Source of the DNA: Clostridia bacterium
GTDB taxonomy: Bacteria; Bacillota; Clostridia; Lachnospirales; Lachnospiraceae
NCBI GenBank assembly: GCA_003246295.1
Contig: QKAS01000032.1
Span: forward strand, 124,001 to 188,000
Reading direction: 5' to 3'
DNA: 64,000 bases
The notes under the pieces: generated by a model
What the model saw: the letters and a program-made list of their open reading frames with translations, nothing else
Databases searched by the model: none
What the model was told of the DNA's origin: nothing
Shown: in pieces, positions 54,961-64,000 of the stretch
Position numbering within the stretch: position 1 is the stretch's first letter
Layout: every line of letters begins with the position of its first letter
Translations under genes and position numbers: made by a program

Positions 54961-57900
54961 TTAAAACAGATCAAACAGGCTCAACTGATTGGAGTCCGGA
55001 AGTTCACCAAGCAGTCCAAGTTCTGACATAAGATCTATTACTGTTTTTGAAGCTTTGGTTCTGATTCTAAAGTCATCCTTTGATAAGAACGGACCATCTT
55101 TTGATGCTTCTACAATTGCATCCGCTGCTTTTTCCCCAAGCCCGTCTATACTATTTAGCGAAGGCATAATCTTACCATCCATTAACTGAAATAATCTTGA
55201 ATCCGCTGCAAAAATATCAATTGGAGTAAATTCAAATCCTCTTGCATACATTTCCTGACAGATTCTCATATCTTTATACGTATCCTGTTCTTTTTTCGAG
55301 AGGCTGTCTGATCTCCTTTTATAATCATCAATCATTCTGTCGAGATGTTCTGCACCCTGACACATAATTTCATAGGAAAATCCTGATGCTCTGATACTAA
55401 AATAAGAGGCATAATACGCAAGCGGATAATTCACTTTAAAGTAAGCAATTCTCCACGCCATCATAACATAAGCTGCTGCATGTGCTTTGGGGAACATATA
55501 TTTAATCTTTTTACACGACCAAATATACCAGTCCGGTACATTTGCTGATTTCATAGCATCTTCCCATTCTGGCTTTAGTCCCTTGCCTTTTCTAACGCTT
55601 TCCATGATTGTAAACGCCAGTGAACTCTCAACGCCCATATTAATCAGATAAATCATAATATCATCTCTCGTACAGATTGCAGTAGAGATGGTAGCATTCC
55701 CATCCTCAATCAAGGTCTGCGCATTTCCCAGCCAAACATCTGTGCCATGTGAAAGGCCAGAAATTCGTACAAGATCAGAAAAACTTTGCGGATTGGTATC
55801 AATCAGCATCTGAATTACGAAGTCAGTTCCAAACTCAGGAATTCCGAGCGCACCAAGCTTGCATCCCCCAATTTGATCCGGCGTAATATTTAGTGCCTTT
55901 GTACTGGAAAATAAAGACATAACGTCTTTATCATCCAAAGGAATTGTTACAGGGTCAACACCTGTAAGATCTTGTAACATTCTAATCATGGTTGGATCGT
56001 CGTGACCAAGAATATCAAGTTTAAGTAAATTATGATCAATCGAATGGTAATCAAAATGTGTTGTAACAATATCCGTTGTCATATCATTTGCCGGATGTTG
56101 GATTGGCGTAAACGAATTAATATTTTCTCCTAATGGTAAAACAATAATTCCTCCCGGATGTTGTCCAGTTGTTCTTCTGACACCTGTGCACCCTTCTACG
56201 ATTCTATTGATTTCGCAGGTTCTTTTTCTGATTCCACGTTCTTCATAATAGTTTTTCACATAACCAAACGCTGTTTTGTCTGCAAGTGTTCCAATGGTCC
56301 CTGCCCGGAAGGTCTGGCCAGCACCAAAGATTACTTCTGTATATTTATGAGCCTTACTTTGATATTCACCCGAAAAATTCAAATCGATATCTGGCTCTTT
56401 ATCCCCTTTAAATCCGAGAAAAGTTTCAAAAGGAATATCAAATCCATCTTTTATAAGTTTTTCTCCGCATTTCGGGCACATTTTATCTGGCATGTCGCAC
56501 CCTGAACCACCTGTATATGCTTTTACTTCATCGGAATCAAATTCACTATAATGACATTTTTTACAGTAATAATGTGGTGCAAGTGAATTAACTTCCGTAA
56601 TTCCGGCCAAATAAGCAACAAAAGAGGACCCAACAGACCCACGTGATCCAACCAGATATCCATCCTCTACAGACTTCCAAACCAGTTTTTGTGCAATAAT
56701 ATACATAACAGCAAATCCATTGTTTATAATTGAGTTCAGTTCTTTTTCCAGTCTGTCTTCAACGATCTTTGGTAAAATATCTCCATAAATTTCATGCGCT
56801 TTACTATAACAAATTTCCTTTAGTGTCAGATCGCTATCCTGAATGATCGGCGGACACTTATCAGGCCGAACCGGCGAAATAGCTTCCACCATGTCGGCAA
56901 TCAAATTCGTATTGGTTATGACTACTTCTTCCGCTTTATCACTTCCAAGGTAAGCAAATTCATCCAGCATTTCCTGTGTTGTTCTAAGATAAAGCGGTGC
57001 CTGATCATCTGCATCTTTAAATCCTTTTCCTGCCATTATGATTCTACGATAGACTTCATCCTGTGGATCCAGAAAATGTACATCACAAGTTGCAACCACA
57101 GGTTTATTAAACTGTTCACCAAGCTTAACAATTTTACGGTTCACTTCTCTGATATCTTCTATAGATCGTATCGATTCCACACGTTCGGATGCAATCATAA
57201 ATTCATTATTCCCTGCAGGCTGAATTTCAAAGTAGTCATAAAAAACCGCAAGCCGATTAATCTCCTTTGGTGATTTTTGTTCCAGCACGGCACGATATAA
57301 TTCACCTGCTTCACAAGCACTTCCAATCAGCAGGCCTTCTCTGTGTTTGATGAATTCACTTTTAGGCACCCTGGGTCTTTTATTATAATAAGTGAGATGT
57401 GATTTTGTTACGAGTGTGTACAAATTTACTCTTCCTATATCACTTGTAGCCAGTATAATTGCATGATAGGATGGAAGTTTTTTGACAGCATCTACGCTGG
57501 CGGCACCAGAAGCATTCACATCTATCAGCCTTATCACAGAATCTCTTTTCAACATTTCTATAAATTTTTCAAATATTTCTGCTGTCGCATAAGCATCATC
57601 AATTGCTCTATGATGATTTTCAAGCGATACCCCCAGAATTTTAGCCACTGCATCAAGTGTATACTTTGCATGATTGGGCAGTAATAATCTTGCAAGGGCT
57701 ACGGTATCCAGATATGTAATGTCAGTTTCAATTCTCATCCTGTCAGCATTTTCCAGAATAAAACTCATGTCGAAAGAAGCATTATGTGCTACCAGTACGC
57801 TGTCTTTGGCAAATTCCAAGAAATCCGGAAGTACATCTTCAATTTCTGGTGCATCTGCAACCATAGTGTCATTAATTCCTGTCAGCTTCTCAATTTTGAA

Positions 57901-59424
57901 TGGAATTGCTATTTTAGGATTGACGAAAGATGAAAATTTATCTGTTATTTTTCCATTTTGAATTCTGACTGCACCAATTTCAATAATTCTATTCTGTATT
58001 GGAGAAAATCCCGTTGTTTCAATATCAAATACTACAAAATCATGCGCTATCGTCTGATCTTTGCAATTGGTCACAATTTCTTTCAGATCATCTACAAGAT
58101 ATGCTTCCATCCCATAGATCACTTTAAATTCATCCCCCTTGTCAATTGCATGATTCGCTTCCGGAAATGCTTGAACATTTCCATGGTCTGTTATGGCGAT
58201 TGCACTCATGCCCCACTTTTTAGCTCTCTTAATGATTGCTTTTGCATCTGACACACCATCCATATCACTCATCTTGGTATGACAGTGCAATTCAACCCTT
58301 TTATTATGACTATGATCCATTCTCTCATTTGTAAAAGCCGGTATTTTTTTCATCCCTGTAATGGATCCGATTGTCAGTTCACCATCAAACTTATCAACAA
58401 GTGTTATACCTTTGATTTTAATAAATGCACCTATCTTTATGGACTCTTTCAACTCAGCAAGCTGGTCATTACGTGCAAACATTTTAATTGTAATTGTATC
58501 TGTAAAATCAGTCAGATCAAATATAAGAATTGTTTTCTCATTTCTAATTTCTCTTTGGTCATAGGCTCTGATCATTCCTTTGATCGTGATTTCACCCATT
58601 TCACCATGAATATCAGCAATCGACATGGTCTCATCATCAAAATCTCTGCCATAAATAACATCCGGATTGTCTGATTTTTTAGGCGTTCTGTTAAATCCAC
58701 TCTTTTTATTCCACTCGCTATTACTTTTCTTTTCAATTTCTGATTTTTCAGGTTTTTTTTCTGTCTTATTCTCTTGTGGATCTGGTTTTTTATTCTCTTC
58801 ATTCTCCGAAATAGTTTCACTGTTTTCTATGGTTTGTTCAGAACTAATATTAGCCAGTGAAACAATTTCTGCTATTTTCTTCTTGATGATAACTTCGTCT
58901 TCATCCGTTTTTTTATTTGTGATCGGATCGATGAATTCTGCATTCACACTGACACTTTGTCCGAACCGCTCATTAAAAATTTTTTCCATGATACGAATAA
59001 GTTCATCTGCTTTTCCTTGCGCAAACATATTATTTTCAATTTTTACACATAACAGATTCCCGTCGAATTCCACCTGTGATTTTTTAAACAAGTGGTATTC
59101 CACGGGACTATATAATTTGAGTTCCTTCAATATGCTTTCTCTGTATTCCTCATAAAGATTTTCAGGTGTATACTGCGATGAAAGTTCATATTTTTCATAT
59201 AATTTAATTGTAATACCTATCTGTGGAAAAAGTTGTTTTTTAATTTCATTTTCAACATAAAAAACTGCTTCCTTCTGAATCAGGTATCCGCTTTTGATAT
59301 ATACTCTGACGAAATCTCTTTTCTGTGTAGCAGAAACTCGTTCAACTTGTACCTGCGAAAAAAGATCCATCATATCATGATTTAATTTGAGTTGCGGAAA
59401 AACATCAAAAAATTTTTTAACCAT
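54961..59424 (-). CDS. polC: DNA polymerase III PolC-type alpha subunit
   Basis: Main replicative polymerase of Firmicutes, 1487 residues. N-terminal domain, a low-complexity Lys/Glu/Asn linker (about 200-245), OB domain (about 255-345), PHP motif HCHTKMSDMDGV (about 380), an inserted 3'-5' proofreading exonuclease (VFDIETTGF, about 465; HNASFDMSF; HRAIDDAYATAE) and the C-family polymerase with GSRGSVGSSFVAYL (about 925), zinc cysteines in CKKCHYSEFD and CPKCGEKL, and DIDLNFSG (about 1020). Lies 4 bases after ispG. Its transcript appears to run from upstream of ispG. Confidence 0.97.
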   Translation of the reverse strand: MVKKFFDVFPQLKLNHDMMDLFSQVQVERVSATQKRDFVRVYIKSGYLIQKEAVFYVENEIKKQLFPQIGITIKLYEKYELSSQYTPENLYEEYRESILKELKLYSPVEYHLFKKSQVEFDGNLLCVKIENNMFAQGKADELIRIMEKIFNERFGQSVSVNAEFIDPITNKKTDEDEVIIKKKIAEIVSLANISSEQTIENSETISENEENKKPDPQENKTEKKPEKSEIEKKSNSEWNKKSGFNRTPKKSDNPDVIYGRDFDDETMSIADIHGEMGEITIKGMIRAYDQREIRNEKTILIFDLTDFTDTITIKMFARNDQLAELKESIKIGAFIKIKGITLVDKFDGELTIGSITGMKKIPAFTNERMDHSHNKRVELHCHTKMSDMDGVSDAKAIIKRAKKWGMSAIAITDHGNVQAFPEANHAIDKGDEFKVIYGMEAYLVDDLKEIVTNCKDQTIAHDFVVFDIETTGFSPIQNRIIEIGAVRIQNGKITDKFSSFVNPKIAIPFKIEKLTGINDTMVADAPEIEDVLPDFLEFAKDSVLVAHNASFDMSFILENADRMRIETDITYLDTVALARLLLPNHAKYTLDAVAKILGVSLENHHRAIDDAYATAEIFEKFIEMLKRDSVIRLIDVNASGAASVDAVKKLPSYHAIILATSDIGRVNLYTLVTKSHLTYYNKRPRVPKSEFIKHREGLLIGSACEAGELYRAVLEQKSPKEINRLAVFYDYFEIQPAGNNEFMIASERVESIRSIEDIREVNRKIVKLGEQFNKPVVATCDVHFLDPQDEVYRRIIMAGKGFKDADDQAPLYLRTTQEMLDEFAYLGSDKAEEVVITNTNLIADMVEAISPVRPDKCPPIIQDSDLTLKEICYSKAHEIYGDILPKIVEDRLEKELNSIINNGFAVMYIIAQKLVWKSVEDGYLVGSRGSVGSSFVAYLAGITEVNSLAPHYYCKKCHYSEFDSDEVKAYTGGSGCDMPDKMCPKCGEKLIKDGFDIPFETFLGFKGDKEPDIDLNFSGEYQSKAHKYTEVIFGAGQTFRAGTIGTLADKTAFGYVKNYYEERGIRKRTCEINRIVEGCTGVRRTTGQHPGGIIVLPLGENINSFTPIQHPANDMTTDIVTTHFDYHSIDHNLLKLDILGHDDPTMIRMLQDLTGVDPVTIPLDDKDVMSLFSSTKALNITPDQIGGCKLGALGIPEFGTDFVIQMLIDTNPQSFSDLVRISGLSHGTDVWLGNAQTLIEDGNATISTAICTRDDIMIYLINMGVESSLAFTIMESVRKGKGLKPEWEDAMKSANVPDWYIWSCKKIKYMFPKAHAAAYVMMAWRIAYFKVNYPLAYYASYFSIRASGFSYEIMCQGAEHLDRMIDDYKRRSDSLSKKEQDTYKDMRICQEMYARGFEFTPIDIFAADSRLFQLMDGKIMPSLNSIDGLGEKAADAIVEASKDGPFLSKDDFRIRTKASKTVIDLMSELGLLGELPDSNQLSLFDLF

Positions 59425-59428
59425 CTCA

Positions 59429-60481
59429 TTACTTCCAATTCAATAATTCTTCACGAAGTACATTTAAAAGCTCCTGCTCCGGTACTTTTTTGATGATCTC
59501 ACCGTGTTTGATTAAAAGACCTTCTCCATCGCCGCCTGCAATCCCAATATCAGCTTCTCTCGCCTCACCCGGTCCATTTACAACACACCCCATAACCGCC
59601 ACTTTAATGTCAAGTGGTATATCCTGAACCATATCTTCTACTTTGGTTGCAAGCGAAATCAAATCAATTCTCGTTCTGCCACATGTCGGACAAGACACTA
59701 CCTCAATCCCGCCTTTTCGTAACCCAAGGGTACGTAGAATTAATTTTGCTGATTTGATTTCCTCTACAGGATCTCCCGTTAAAGAAACACGTATGGTATC
59801 ACCAATTCCTTGATTTAATATGATGCCTAAACCTAATGCTGATTTTATATTTCCACTTGTAACGGTGCCTGCTTCTGTAATCCCAACGTGCAAAGGATAC
59901 AGTGTCTGTTGTGCAAGTAATTCATGTGCCTTGACACACATCATGACATCAGATGATTTAATACTGACTACAAGATGGTCATAACCAAGATCTTCCACCA
60001 TTTTTACTTTATCAAGTGCACTTTCAACAATTCCTTCTGCTGTCACACCATGATATTTTTCTATCAGGTTTTTTTCAAGTGACCCACTGTTCACTCCGAT
60101 TCGAATTGGAATATTTCTTTCTTTTGCAGCTGAAACTACTGCTTGTACTCTATCCTGATTTCCTATATTCCCTGGATTAATACGTATTTTATCCGCACCA
60201 TTTTCTATTGCAGCAATTGCCATTTTATAATCAAAATGAATATCTGCAACAAGCGGGATTTTGATTTCTTTTTTTATCTTTGCTACAGCTTTTGCAGCCT
60301 CCATCGTCGGAACCGTACAACGAATGATATCACATCCTGCCTGTTCTAATCTGTGAATCTGTGCAATTGTGTCTTTGATATCTTCTGTTCTTGTATTCGT
60401 CATGGACTGAATTAGAATCGGATTTCCTCCTCCGATGATTCTATCCCCAATTTGTACCGTTTTTGTATATTCTCTATGCAT
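59429..60481 (-). CDS. ispG: 4-hydroxy-3-methylbut-2-enyl diphosphate synthase (IspG/GcpE)
   Basis: 350 residues, MEP-pathway 4Fe-4S enzyme. Barrel motifs (ILIQSMTNTRTED; VADIHFDYKMAIAAIENGADK, shortened; RIGVNSGSLE) and cluster cysteines in SCPTCGRTRID (about residue 270) and MGCVVNGPGEA (about 302). The ATG at 60481 has AGGA 5 bases upstream; an in-frame ATG at 60508 would start inside a palindrome. Operon with polC. Confidence 0.96.
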   Translation of the reverse strand: MHREYTKTVQIGDRIIGGGNPILIQSMTNTRTEDIKDTIAQIHRLEQAGCDIIRCTVPTMEAAKAVAKIKKEIKIPLVADIHFDYKMAIAAIENGADKIRINPGNIGNQDRVQAVVSAAKERNIPIRIGVNSGSLEKNLIEKYHGVTAEGIVESALDKVKMVEDLGYDHLVVSIKSSDVMMCVKAHELLAQQTLYPLHVGITEAGTVTSGNIKSALGLGIILNQGIGDTIRVSLTGDPVEEIKSAKLILRTLGLRKGGIEVVSCPTCGRTRIDLISLATKVEDMVQDIPLDIKVAVMGCVVNGPGEAREADIGIAGGDGEGLLIKHGEIIKKVPEQELLNVLREELLNWK

Positions 60482-60494
60482 AACATTCCTATCT

Positions 60495-60510
60495 GCATGC
60501 AATTGCATGC
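60495..60510. other. 16-bp palindrome before ispG
   Basis: GCATGCAATTGCATGC, perfect self-complementary, 14 bases upstream of the ispG start codon. Could be an operator; no regulator is recognised. Confidence 0.5.
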
Positions 60511-60535
60511 TATTTTATCTAACAGTTCTTAGATG

Positions 60536-60560
60536 TATTGTATTGTATTGTATTGTATTA
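60536..60560. repeat. TATTG pentanucleotide repeat in the ispG leader
   Basis: Four exact TATTG units followed by TATTA, upstream of ispG and directly next to a TATAAT (minus strand). Such repeats can change length by slippage. Confidence 0.75.
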
Positions 60561-60678
60561 TAATAATTATTTTCATATAACATAGAAAGACTTTTCAATA
60601 ACATTTTTAGTCTAACATAGGCAAAAATCGGTGTCAAGAAATCGAACATCCGTGCTTGTGAAAATCAAATACTTATTA

Positions 60679-61674
60679 TTATTCCGAAAGAAACACATTA
60701 ACAAGTGTTTTAATCCCAAATTCAGCTTTTATTTTTGTTAAAAAACATTTTCTATAAACAGATCCAAACAGACAAATAAATCCTCCAAGAACCAGAAGAA
60801 AAATACTAGATTCTATTTTATTTATCATGGCCCGTTCTATGCCATATAAGCTGGCCAGGCAAGATATCATTATCATGCAATGATACCATAAATAATAACC
60901 CTTGCTCATTTTGATTCTTTTTTTATCGGTATTTTGGCATTGTTTTAGTTCTCTTGCACATTCTTCACATGATTGATAACGGCTTCTAGGATTATCCTGC
61001 GTACAACATTCAATGATAGCTCTTAACTGTCCATGTAGTTCTGGTTTATGCATTTTTATTAAGAGCCTGCCATATGGTGGTTTTGAGGGATTTTCTCCTG
61101 TCAGCATTGCAAAAAGCACCATTCCAAAAGAATAAATATCGCATCTTATATCTGCCAAATTACCATTTATCATCTGATATTGTTCCGGAGCAGCAAATCC
61201 CCTTGTCACATAACTTTTCTTTAAGCGTTCCAACTTAAAATCTCTGCTTTCATGAACAGCGCCAAAATCAATTAATCTAATTTGTCCATCACACTGAATC
61301 ATCAGATTGTCTGTTTTTAAATCACCATAAATCAGTGGCGGACTATAATTATGTAAATATTGCATCACATTTAATATTTCTATTCCCCATTCAATTACTT
61401 GTTCTTTTTTTATTCTGCCTTGTTTATTTATAATTTCTGTTAACGTTTCTCCTTCGATAAACTCCATAAGAATATAAGTAACATCATTTTCAAAATAAGC
61501 CTGAATGACACCCGGAAGTGCCTTATGCTTTAATTTGCTTAAAAAAACAGCTTCCTGCATAGCATTTCCTTTTATCACTTTGACTGCAATATTCCTTCCA
61601 AGATGCGCATCCCAAAGTTTATACACTGCTCCTTGTCCACCACGTCCAATACATGAATTTTCACTAAGAATCAT
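60679..61674 (-). CDS. Membrane-linked Ser/Thr protein kinase
   Basis: 331 residues. A complete Hanks-type kinase domain (about 1-235): glycine loop IGRGGQGAVY, Lys32 in AVKVIK, Glu41, catalytic YGDLKTDN (Asp118, Asn123), DFG at 136-138, APEQY (activation segment end) and DIYSFGMVLFAML. HRD is replaced by YGD, as in a subgroup of clostridial kinases. Two transmembrane helices follow (about 260-305), so the kinase is anchored from its C-terminal side; no PASTA domain is present. It overlaps the next upstream gene by 4 bases. Substrate unknown. Confidence 0.88.
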   Translation of the reverse strand: MILSENSCIGRGGQGAVYKLWDAHLGRNIAVKVIKGNAMQEAVFLSKLKHKALPGVIQAYFENDVTYILMEFIEGETLTEIINKQGRIKKEQVIEWGIEILNVMQYLHNYSPPLIYGDLKTDNLMIQCDGQIRLIDFGAVHESRDFKLERLKKSYVTRGFAAPEQYQMINGNLADIRCDIYSFGMVLFAMLTGENPSKPPYGRLLIKMHKPELHGQLRAIIECCTQDNPRSRYQSCEECARELKQCQNTDKKRIKMSKGYYLWYHCMIMISCLASLYGIERAMINKIESSIFLLVLGGFICLFGSVYRKCFLTKIKAEFGIKTLVNVFLSE

Positions 61675-62357
61675 ACGTCTTGCCTATCAAATCGAAGCCA
61701 TATCATTGTATCGCTTTCTAACTTCTTGCTATTTCGGATACGTTGATTGCATTCTGTCAGGATTTTCTTCATTCTTCCTTCTTCCTCGTTCTCTTTTCTA
61801 AAAATAGAGGTGATTTCATTTTTGGATAATTTATTGGAAAACATTCCCAAAGCCATTAAAATTGACGTGCGTTCATTTAAAACACCCTTAATTTTTTTGA
61901 TTTTGCTTGTGCCATTTTGGCGAACAAGACGTATTCTGTTTCTGCATTTCTCTCTTAAAAGAATTTCTCCTTCGCCTCTGATTAGAATTGTATAATGATG
62001 ATTGACCCATATCATAAAAATAAAATGACAATGATCAATTGTATTGTCCTTTAACTTCCTGGTTGCTTCAAGTTCGGATTCAGACAACATACGAAAAAAA
62101 GAACAACATATTTTATTCAAGCCTTTTTCCTTGATTAATAATTCTATGAAATCAGAGTAAAACCAAACTGATACTTTTTCGCATAAAATTTTGCCGTACG
62201 AAATCTTTTGTCCCTCTGACTTACTTGCAATTATTTGAGGTGTACATAAAAATGTTATTCCCGCTTTACCTTTCGCGGAAACAATCTGATACAGACACAA
62301 AGAATCCGTATGCCTTTTACTAATAGGATCAAAATCCCAATCGTATGCATACTTCAT
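61671..62357 (-). CDS. PP2C-like protein lacking catalytic residues
   Basis: 228 residues, unrecognised at first sight. Its layout matches the PP2C phosphatases that pair with kinases in clostridia: SKRHTDSLCLY where NEDSL is expected, SEGQKISYGKI after where DGMGG should be, a helix with WFYSDFIELL, HHYTILIRGEGEILL at the GDSR position, and SDTMIWLRF at the usual DN-hinge end. The metal-binding Asp residues are absent (CTPQIIA in place of DGMGG; GEGE in place of GDSR). Probably a non-catalytic binding protein for the kinase; its own function is inferred. GGAG 7 bases before the ATG. Confidence 0.55.
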   Translation of the reverse strand: MKYAYDWDFDPISKRHTDSLCLYQIVSAKGKAGITFLCTPQIIASKSEGQKISYGKILCEKVSVWFYSDFIELLIKEKGLNKICCSFFRMLSESELEATRKLKDNTIDHCHFIFMIWVNHHYTILIRGEGEILLREKCRNRIRLVRQNGTSKIKKIKGVLNERTSILMALGMFSNKLSKNEITSIFRKENEEEGRMKKILTECNQRIRNSKKLESDTMIWLRFDRQDV

Positions 62358-62511
62358 TGCGTTTCTCCAATTGTATTATAATTAAGGTGTGGGTAATATG
62401 GGCGATTTGCCCCTGAATTGAAATTACATTGATTATAGCTTTATATTAAGAAACATACAATATACGAAATCAACAAATTTTATAATTCAAATGTAAGATG
62501 AAACATAGTAA

Positions 62512-62549
62512 GAACCTGGCACTTTAGAAATATCTAAACTGTCAGGTTC
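62512..62549 (-). terminator. Terminator after rseP
   Basis: Minus strand GAACCTG...CAGGTTC arms with inner TTTAGA/TCTAAA pairing, about 25 bases after the rseP stop codon. Weak T-run, so partial. Confidence 0.65.
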
Positions 62550-62573
62550 CAACTATAACTTCAAACACTACTA

Positions 62574-63650
62574 TTAAGTAAACATTCTTACAATATCATT
62601 ATAAAGAACAAAAATCATTAGAATCATTAATGCAACGAATCCAATAAGATGGACAAATCCCTCTTTTTCTGCAGGTACCGGCTTCCCACGAATCAGCTCA
62701 ATGAACATAAACACCAATCGGCCTCCATCAAGCGCTGGAAGTGGCATGAGGTTTAAAACACCCAGATTAACACTTAGTAGGATTGCAATATTGATAATCG
62801 TCAGCAATACCGTTCCAAAACCATACGGTGTTGTTTCGTCAATTGCTGTATCAATGACCTGTGCGATGCCTACTGGTCCTGCCATCTCCGAAGTACTCAC
62901 GCGCCCAGTCACTAACATAGATAGACTTTTCACCGTAGAAATTAACCAGTAACGAACTTCATATACACTGTATTGAATTGTCTGTAATGGATTACAGCGC
63001 TGTAATTCACCTGCGCCCATAAATCCAATATAGTATCTTCCGGTTTGCTTATCATATTCGGGTTTTATGACAGTTTGATACTCTGTATCGTTTCTTTCGT
63101 ATACAATTCGAATTTCTTCTCCTTTGTTGGCAAACGATGCGAGGCTGACTTCTCTATAGAGATGGATTTTCTGTCCGTCAATCGAAAGGATTCTGTCTCC
63201 CGCCTGCATTCCTGCTTCCTCCGCTGGAAATCCGTCCATAACATCCTGTACAATTGGAATATCTGTTCCGCTGAATCCTACTAAAATCAGCGATAAAAAA
63301 AATGCAAGAAGAATATTAAATAATGGACCAGCTATCACAGTAGAAATGCGAACCCATACACTGGCATCCTGAAAATTACCGCCAGATGCTGTTTGTGTAT
63401 TCTCTTCGTTTGTCGTTTCACTGGTTTTTCCATCTTCTCCTTCAAACATACATGCACCACCTATTGGAAAGAGTCTCAGGGAATACACTGTTATTTTTCC
63501 TTGTTTTTTCCAGATAACAGGCCCCATTCCAATGGTAAACTCATTTACTTTGATACCACCTCTGCGGGCAAGTAAAAAATGCCCTAGTTCATGCGAAAAA
63601 ACAACAACACCAAATACTAATATAAAAACTATAATTGACAAAAAAATCAC
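62574..63650 (-). CDS. rseP: RIP metalloprotease RseP (site-2 protease)
   Basis: 358 residues, membrane zinc protease. HELGH in transmembrane helix 1 (about residue 20), a PDZ domain (AGMQAGDRILSIDG, about 145) and the second zinc motif LNLMPLPALDGGRLVF (about 300). Cleaves membrane anti-sigma factors and signal-peptide remnants. The start is GTG at 63650, with only a weak AAAGTGG site. Follows dxr by 24 bases in the conserved dxr-rseP order. An Asn/Thr/Ser-rich stretch (TSETTNEENTQTASGGN) interrupts the second helical region. Confidence 0.93.
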   Translation of the reverse strand: MIFLSIIVFILVFGVVVFSHELGHFLLARRGGIKVNEFTIGMGPVIWKKQGKITVYSLRLFPIGGACMFEGEDGKTSETTNEENTQTASGGNFQDASVWVRISTVIAGPLFNILLAFFLSLILVGFSGTDIPIVQDVMDGFPAEEAGMQAGDRILSIDGQKIHLYREVSLASFANKGEEIRIVYERNDTEYQTVIKPEYDKQTGRYYIGFMGAGELQRCNPLQTIQYSVYEVRYWLISTVKSLSMLVTGRVSTSEMAGPVGIAQVIDTAIDETTPYGFGTVLLTIINIAILLSVNLGVLNLMPLPALDGGRLVFMFIELIRGKPVPAEKEGFVHLIGFVALMILMIFVLYNDIVRMFT

Positions 63651-63674
63651 CCACTTTACTTTCTTATTGCTTTA

Positions 63675-64000
63675 CTAAATTTGTCTTATTATCTTATCAT
63701 AGGTATCCTGTTCTATTTCTAAAATTTCCGAGACATTTGGTTCTTCCAGTCGTTTATGTGACTCCATTGCAGACTCAATCAGGTCTGCGATCTGGAGAAA
63801 TCCTATCTTTCCCTCTAAAAATAATGCAACAGCTTTTTCATTGGCAGCATTGAATACTGTTGGCATGGAGCCTCCTAATGAAATTGCACGATAAGCAAGA
63901 TCAAGTCCTTTGAAAGTTTTTGTATCAGGCTTTTCAAACGTCATCTGAGCTAATTCAAAAAAATCAACTCTTTTCCCCATAAGCGGTCGTCTTTCAGGAT
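63675..64000 (-). CDS. dxr: 1-deoxy-D-xylulose 5-phosphate reductoisomerase, 3' part
   Basis: C-terminal 108 residues of Dxr, the second MEP enzyme (NADPH-dependent, makes methylerythritol phosphate). DPERRPLMGKRVDFFELAQ, FEKPDTKTFKGLDLAYRA and MPTVFNAANEKAVALFLEGK are typical; the final helices bind the substrate-side C-terminal domain. The 5' part lies beyond the right edge, presumably in frr-uppS-cdsA-dxr order. Confidence 0.95.
   Translation of the reverse strand, partial: PERRPLMGKRVDFFELAQMTFEKPDTKTFKGLDLAYRAISLGGSMPTVFNAANEKAVALFLEGKIGFLQIADLIESAMESHKRLEEPNVSEILEIEQDTYDKIIRQI

Noticed and set aside
61671-62357. Active PP2C phosphatase for the adjacent kinase
   Set aside because: The metal-binding aspartates are not present in the segments that otherwise align with PP2C.

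Overview
This window is a stretch of low-GC Gram-positive chromosome, most likely from a strictly anaerobic clostridium of the Lachnospiraceae type. The evidence is the gene set and order: PolC, RNase Y, RemA, RqcH, RecX/RecA and Asp23-type proteins occur together; the orders asp23-nusB-xseA-xseB-ispA-dxs-tlyA-nadK-argR-recN and dxr-rseP-ispG-polC-rimP-nusA-ylxR-ylxQ-infB-rbfA-nrnA-truB-ribF are clostridial; promoters are AT-rich and sigma-A-like, and ribosome binding sites are AGGAGG-type. Nearly all genes lie on the minus strand. Only a PHP phosphatase, a DAHP synthase and a small glycyl-radical protein are on plus. I see no prophage, insertion sequence, CRISPR array or rRNA, so this is mostly core genome.

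Layout. 1-634: 5' part of gap (GAPDH). 896-1711: PHP histidinol-phosphatase-type gene. 1767-4518: a sulfur-relay operon nifS-nifU-mnmA, divergent from DAHP synthase at 4744. 5790-8530: xerD-like recombinase, then aspartate aminotransferase plus a Nudix hydrolase. 8816-12275: rny and the LexA-controlled recA-recX pair. 12642-16825: rimO-pgsA-cinA and a zinc-ribbon membrane protein. 16935-18946: yicC-remA-gmk-rpoZ. 19095-21590: rqcH and a small alarmone synthetase. 21712-33883: a long operon from asp23 through recN, extended by glgA and a homocysteine methyltransferase/MTHFR fusion. 33993-38225: transglutaminase-like lipoprotein, prfC and deoB, with a small inverted-repeat element around deoB. 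38425-41305: stand-alone glycyl-radical cofactor, pnp and rpsO. 41481-44368: a glucose-type PTS operon (glcT-crr-EIICB) with a readable antiterminator/terminator leader. 44609-45667: SH3/NlpC cell-wall hydrolase. 45812-54576: the rimP-nusA-infB-ribF translation operon. 54824-54895: tRNA-Glu. 54961-60481: polC and ispG. 60679-62357: a Ser/Thr kinase and a PP2C-like partner. 62574-64000: rseP and the 3' part of dxr.

The genes serve translation (IF-2, NusA, RimP, RbfA, TruB, RF3, S15, RqcH, tRNA-Glu), DNA replication and repair (PolC, RecA, RecN, XseAB), isoprenoid synthesis by the MEP pathway (Dxs, Dxr, IspG, IspA) and RNA turnover (RNase Y, PNPase, NrnA). Clear promoters with 16-17 bp spacers could be read for thirteen transcription units.

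The least ordinary items are: an 18-unit Arg-Pro-Tyr-Asn-Asn repeat tract in the N-terminus of IF-2; a 53-bp inverted-repeat element in two tandem copies at the 3' end of deoB, with a half copy in its leader; an 81-residue free-standing glycyl-radical domain; a kinase coupled to what looks like a catalytically dead PP2C protein, inserted between rseP and ispG; and terminator-like hairpins whose stems or loops contain the last codons of the gene they end. All function calls come from reading the sequence; no database search was run.
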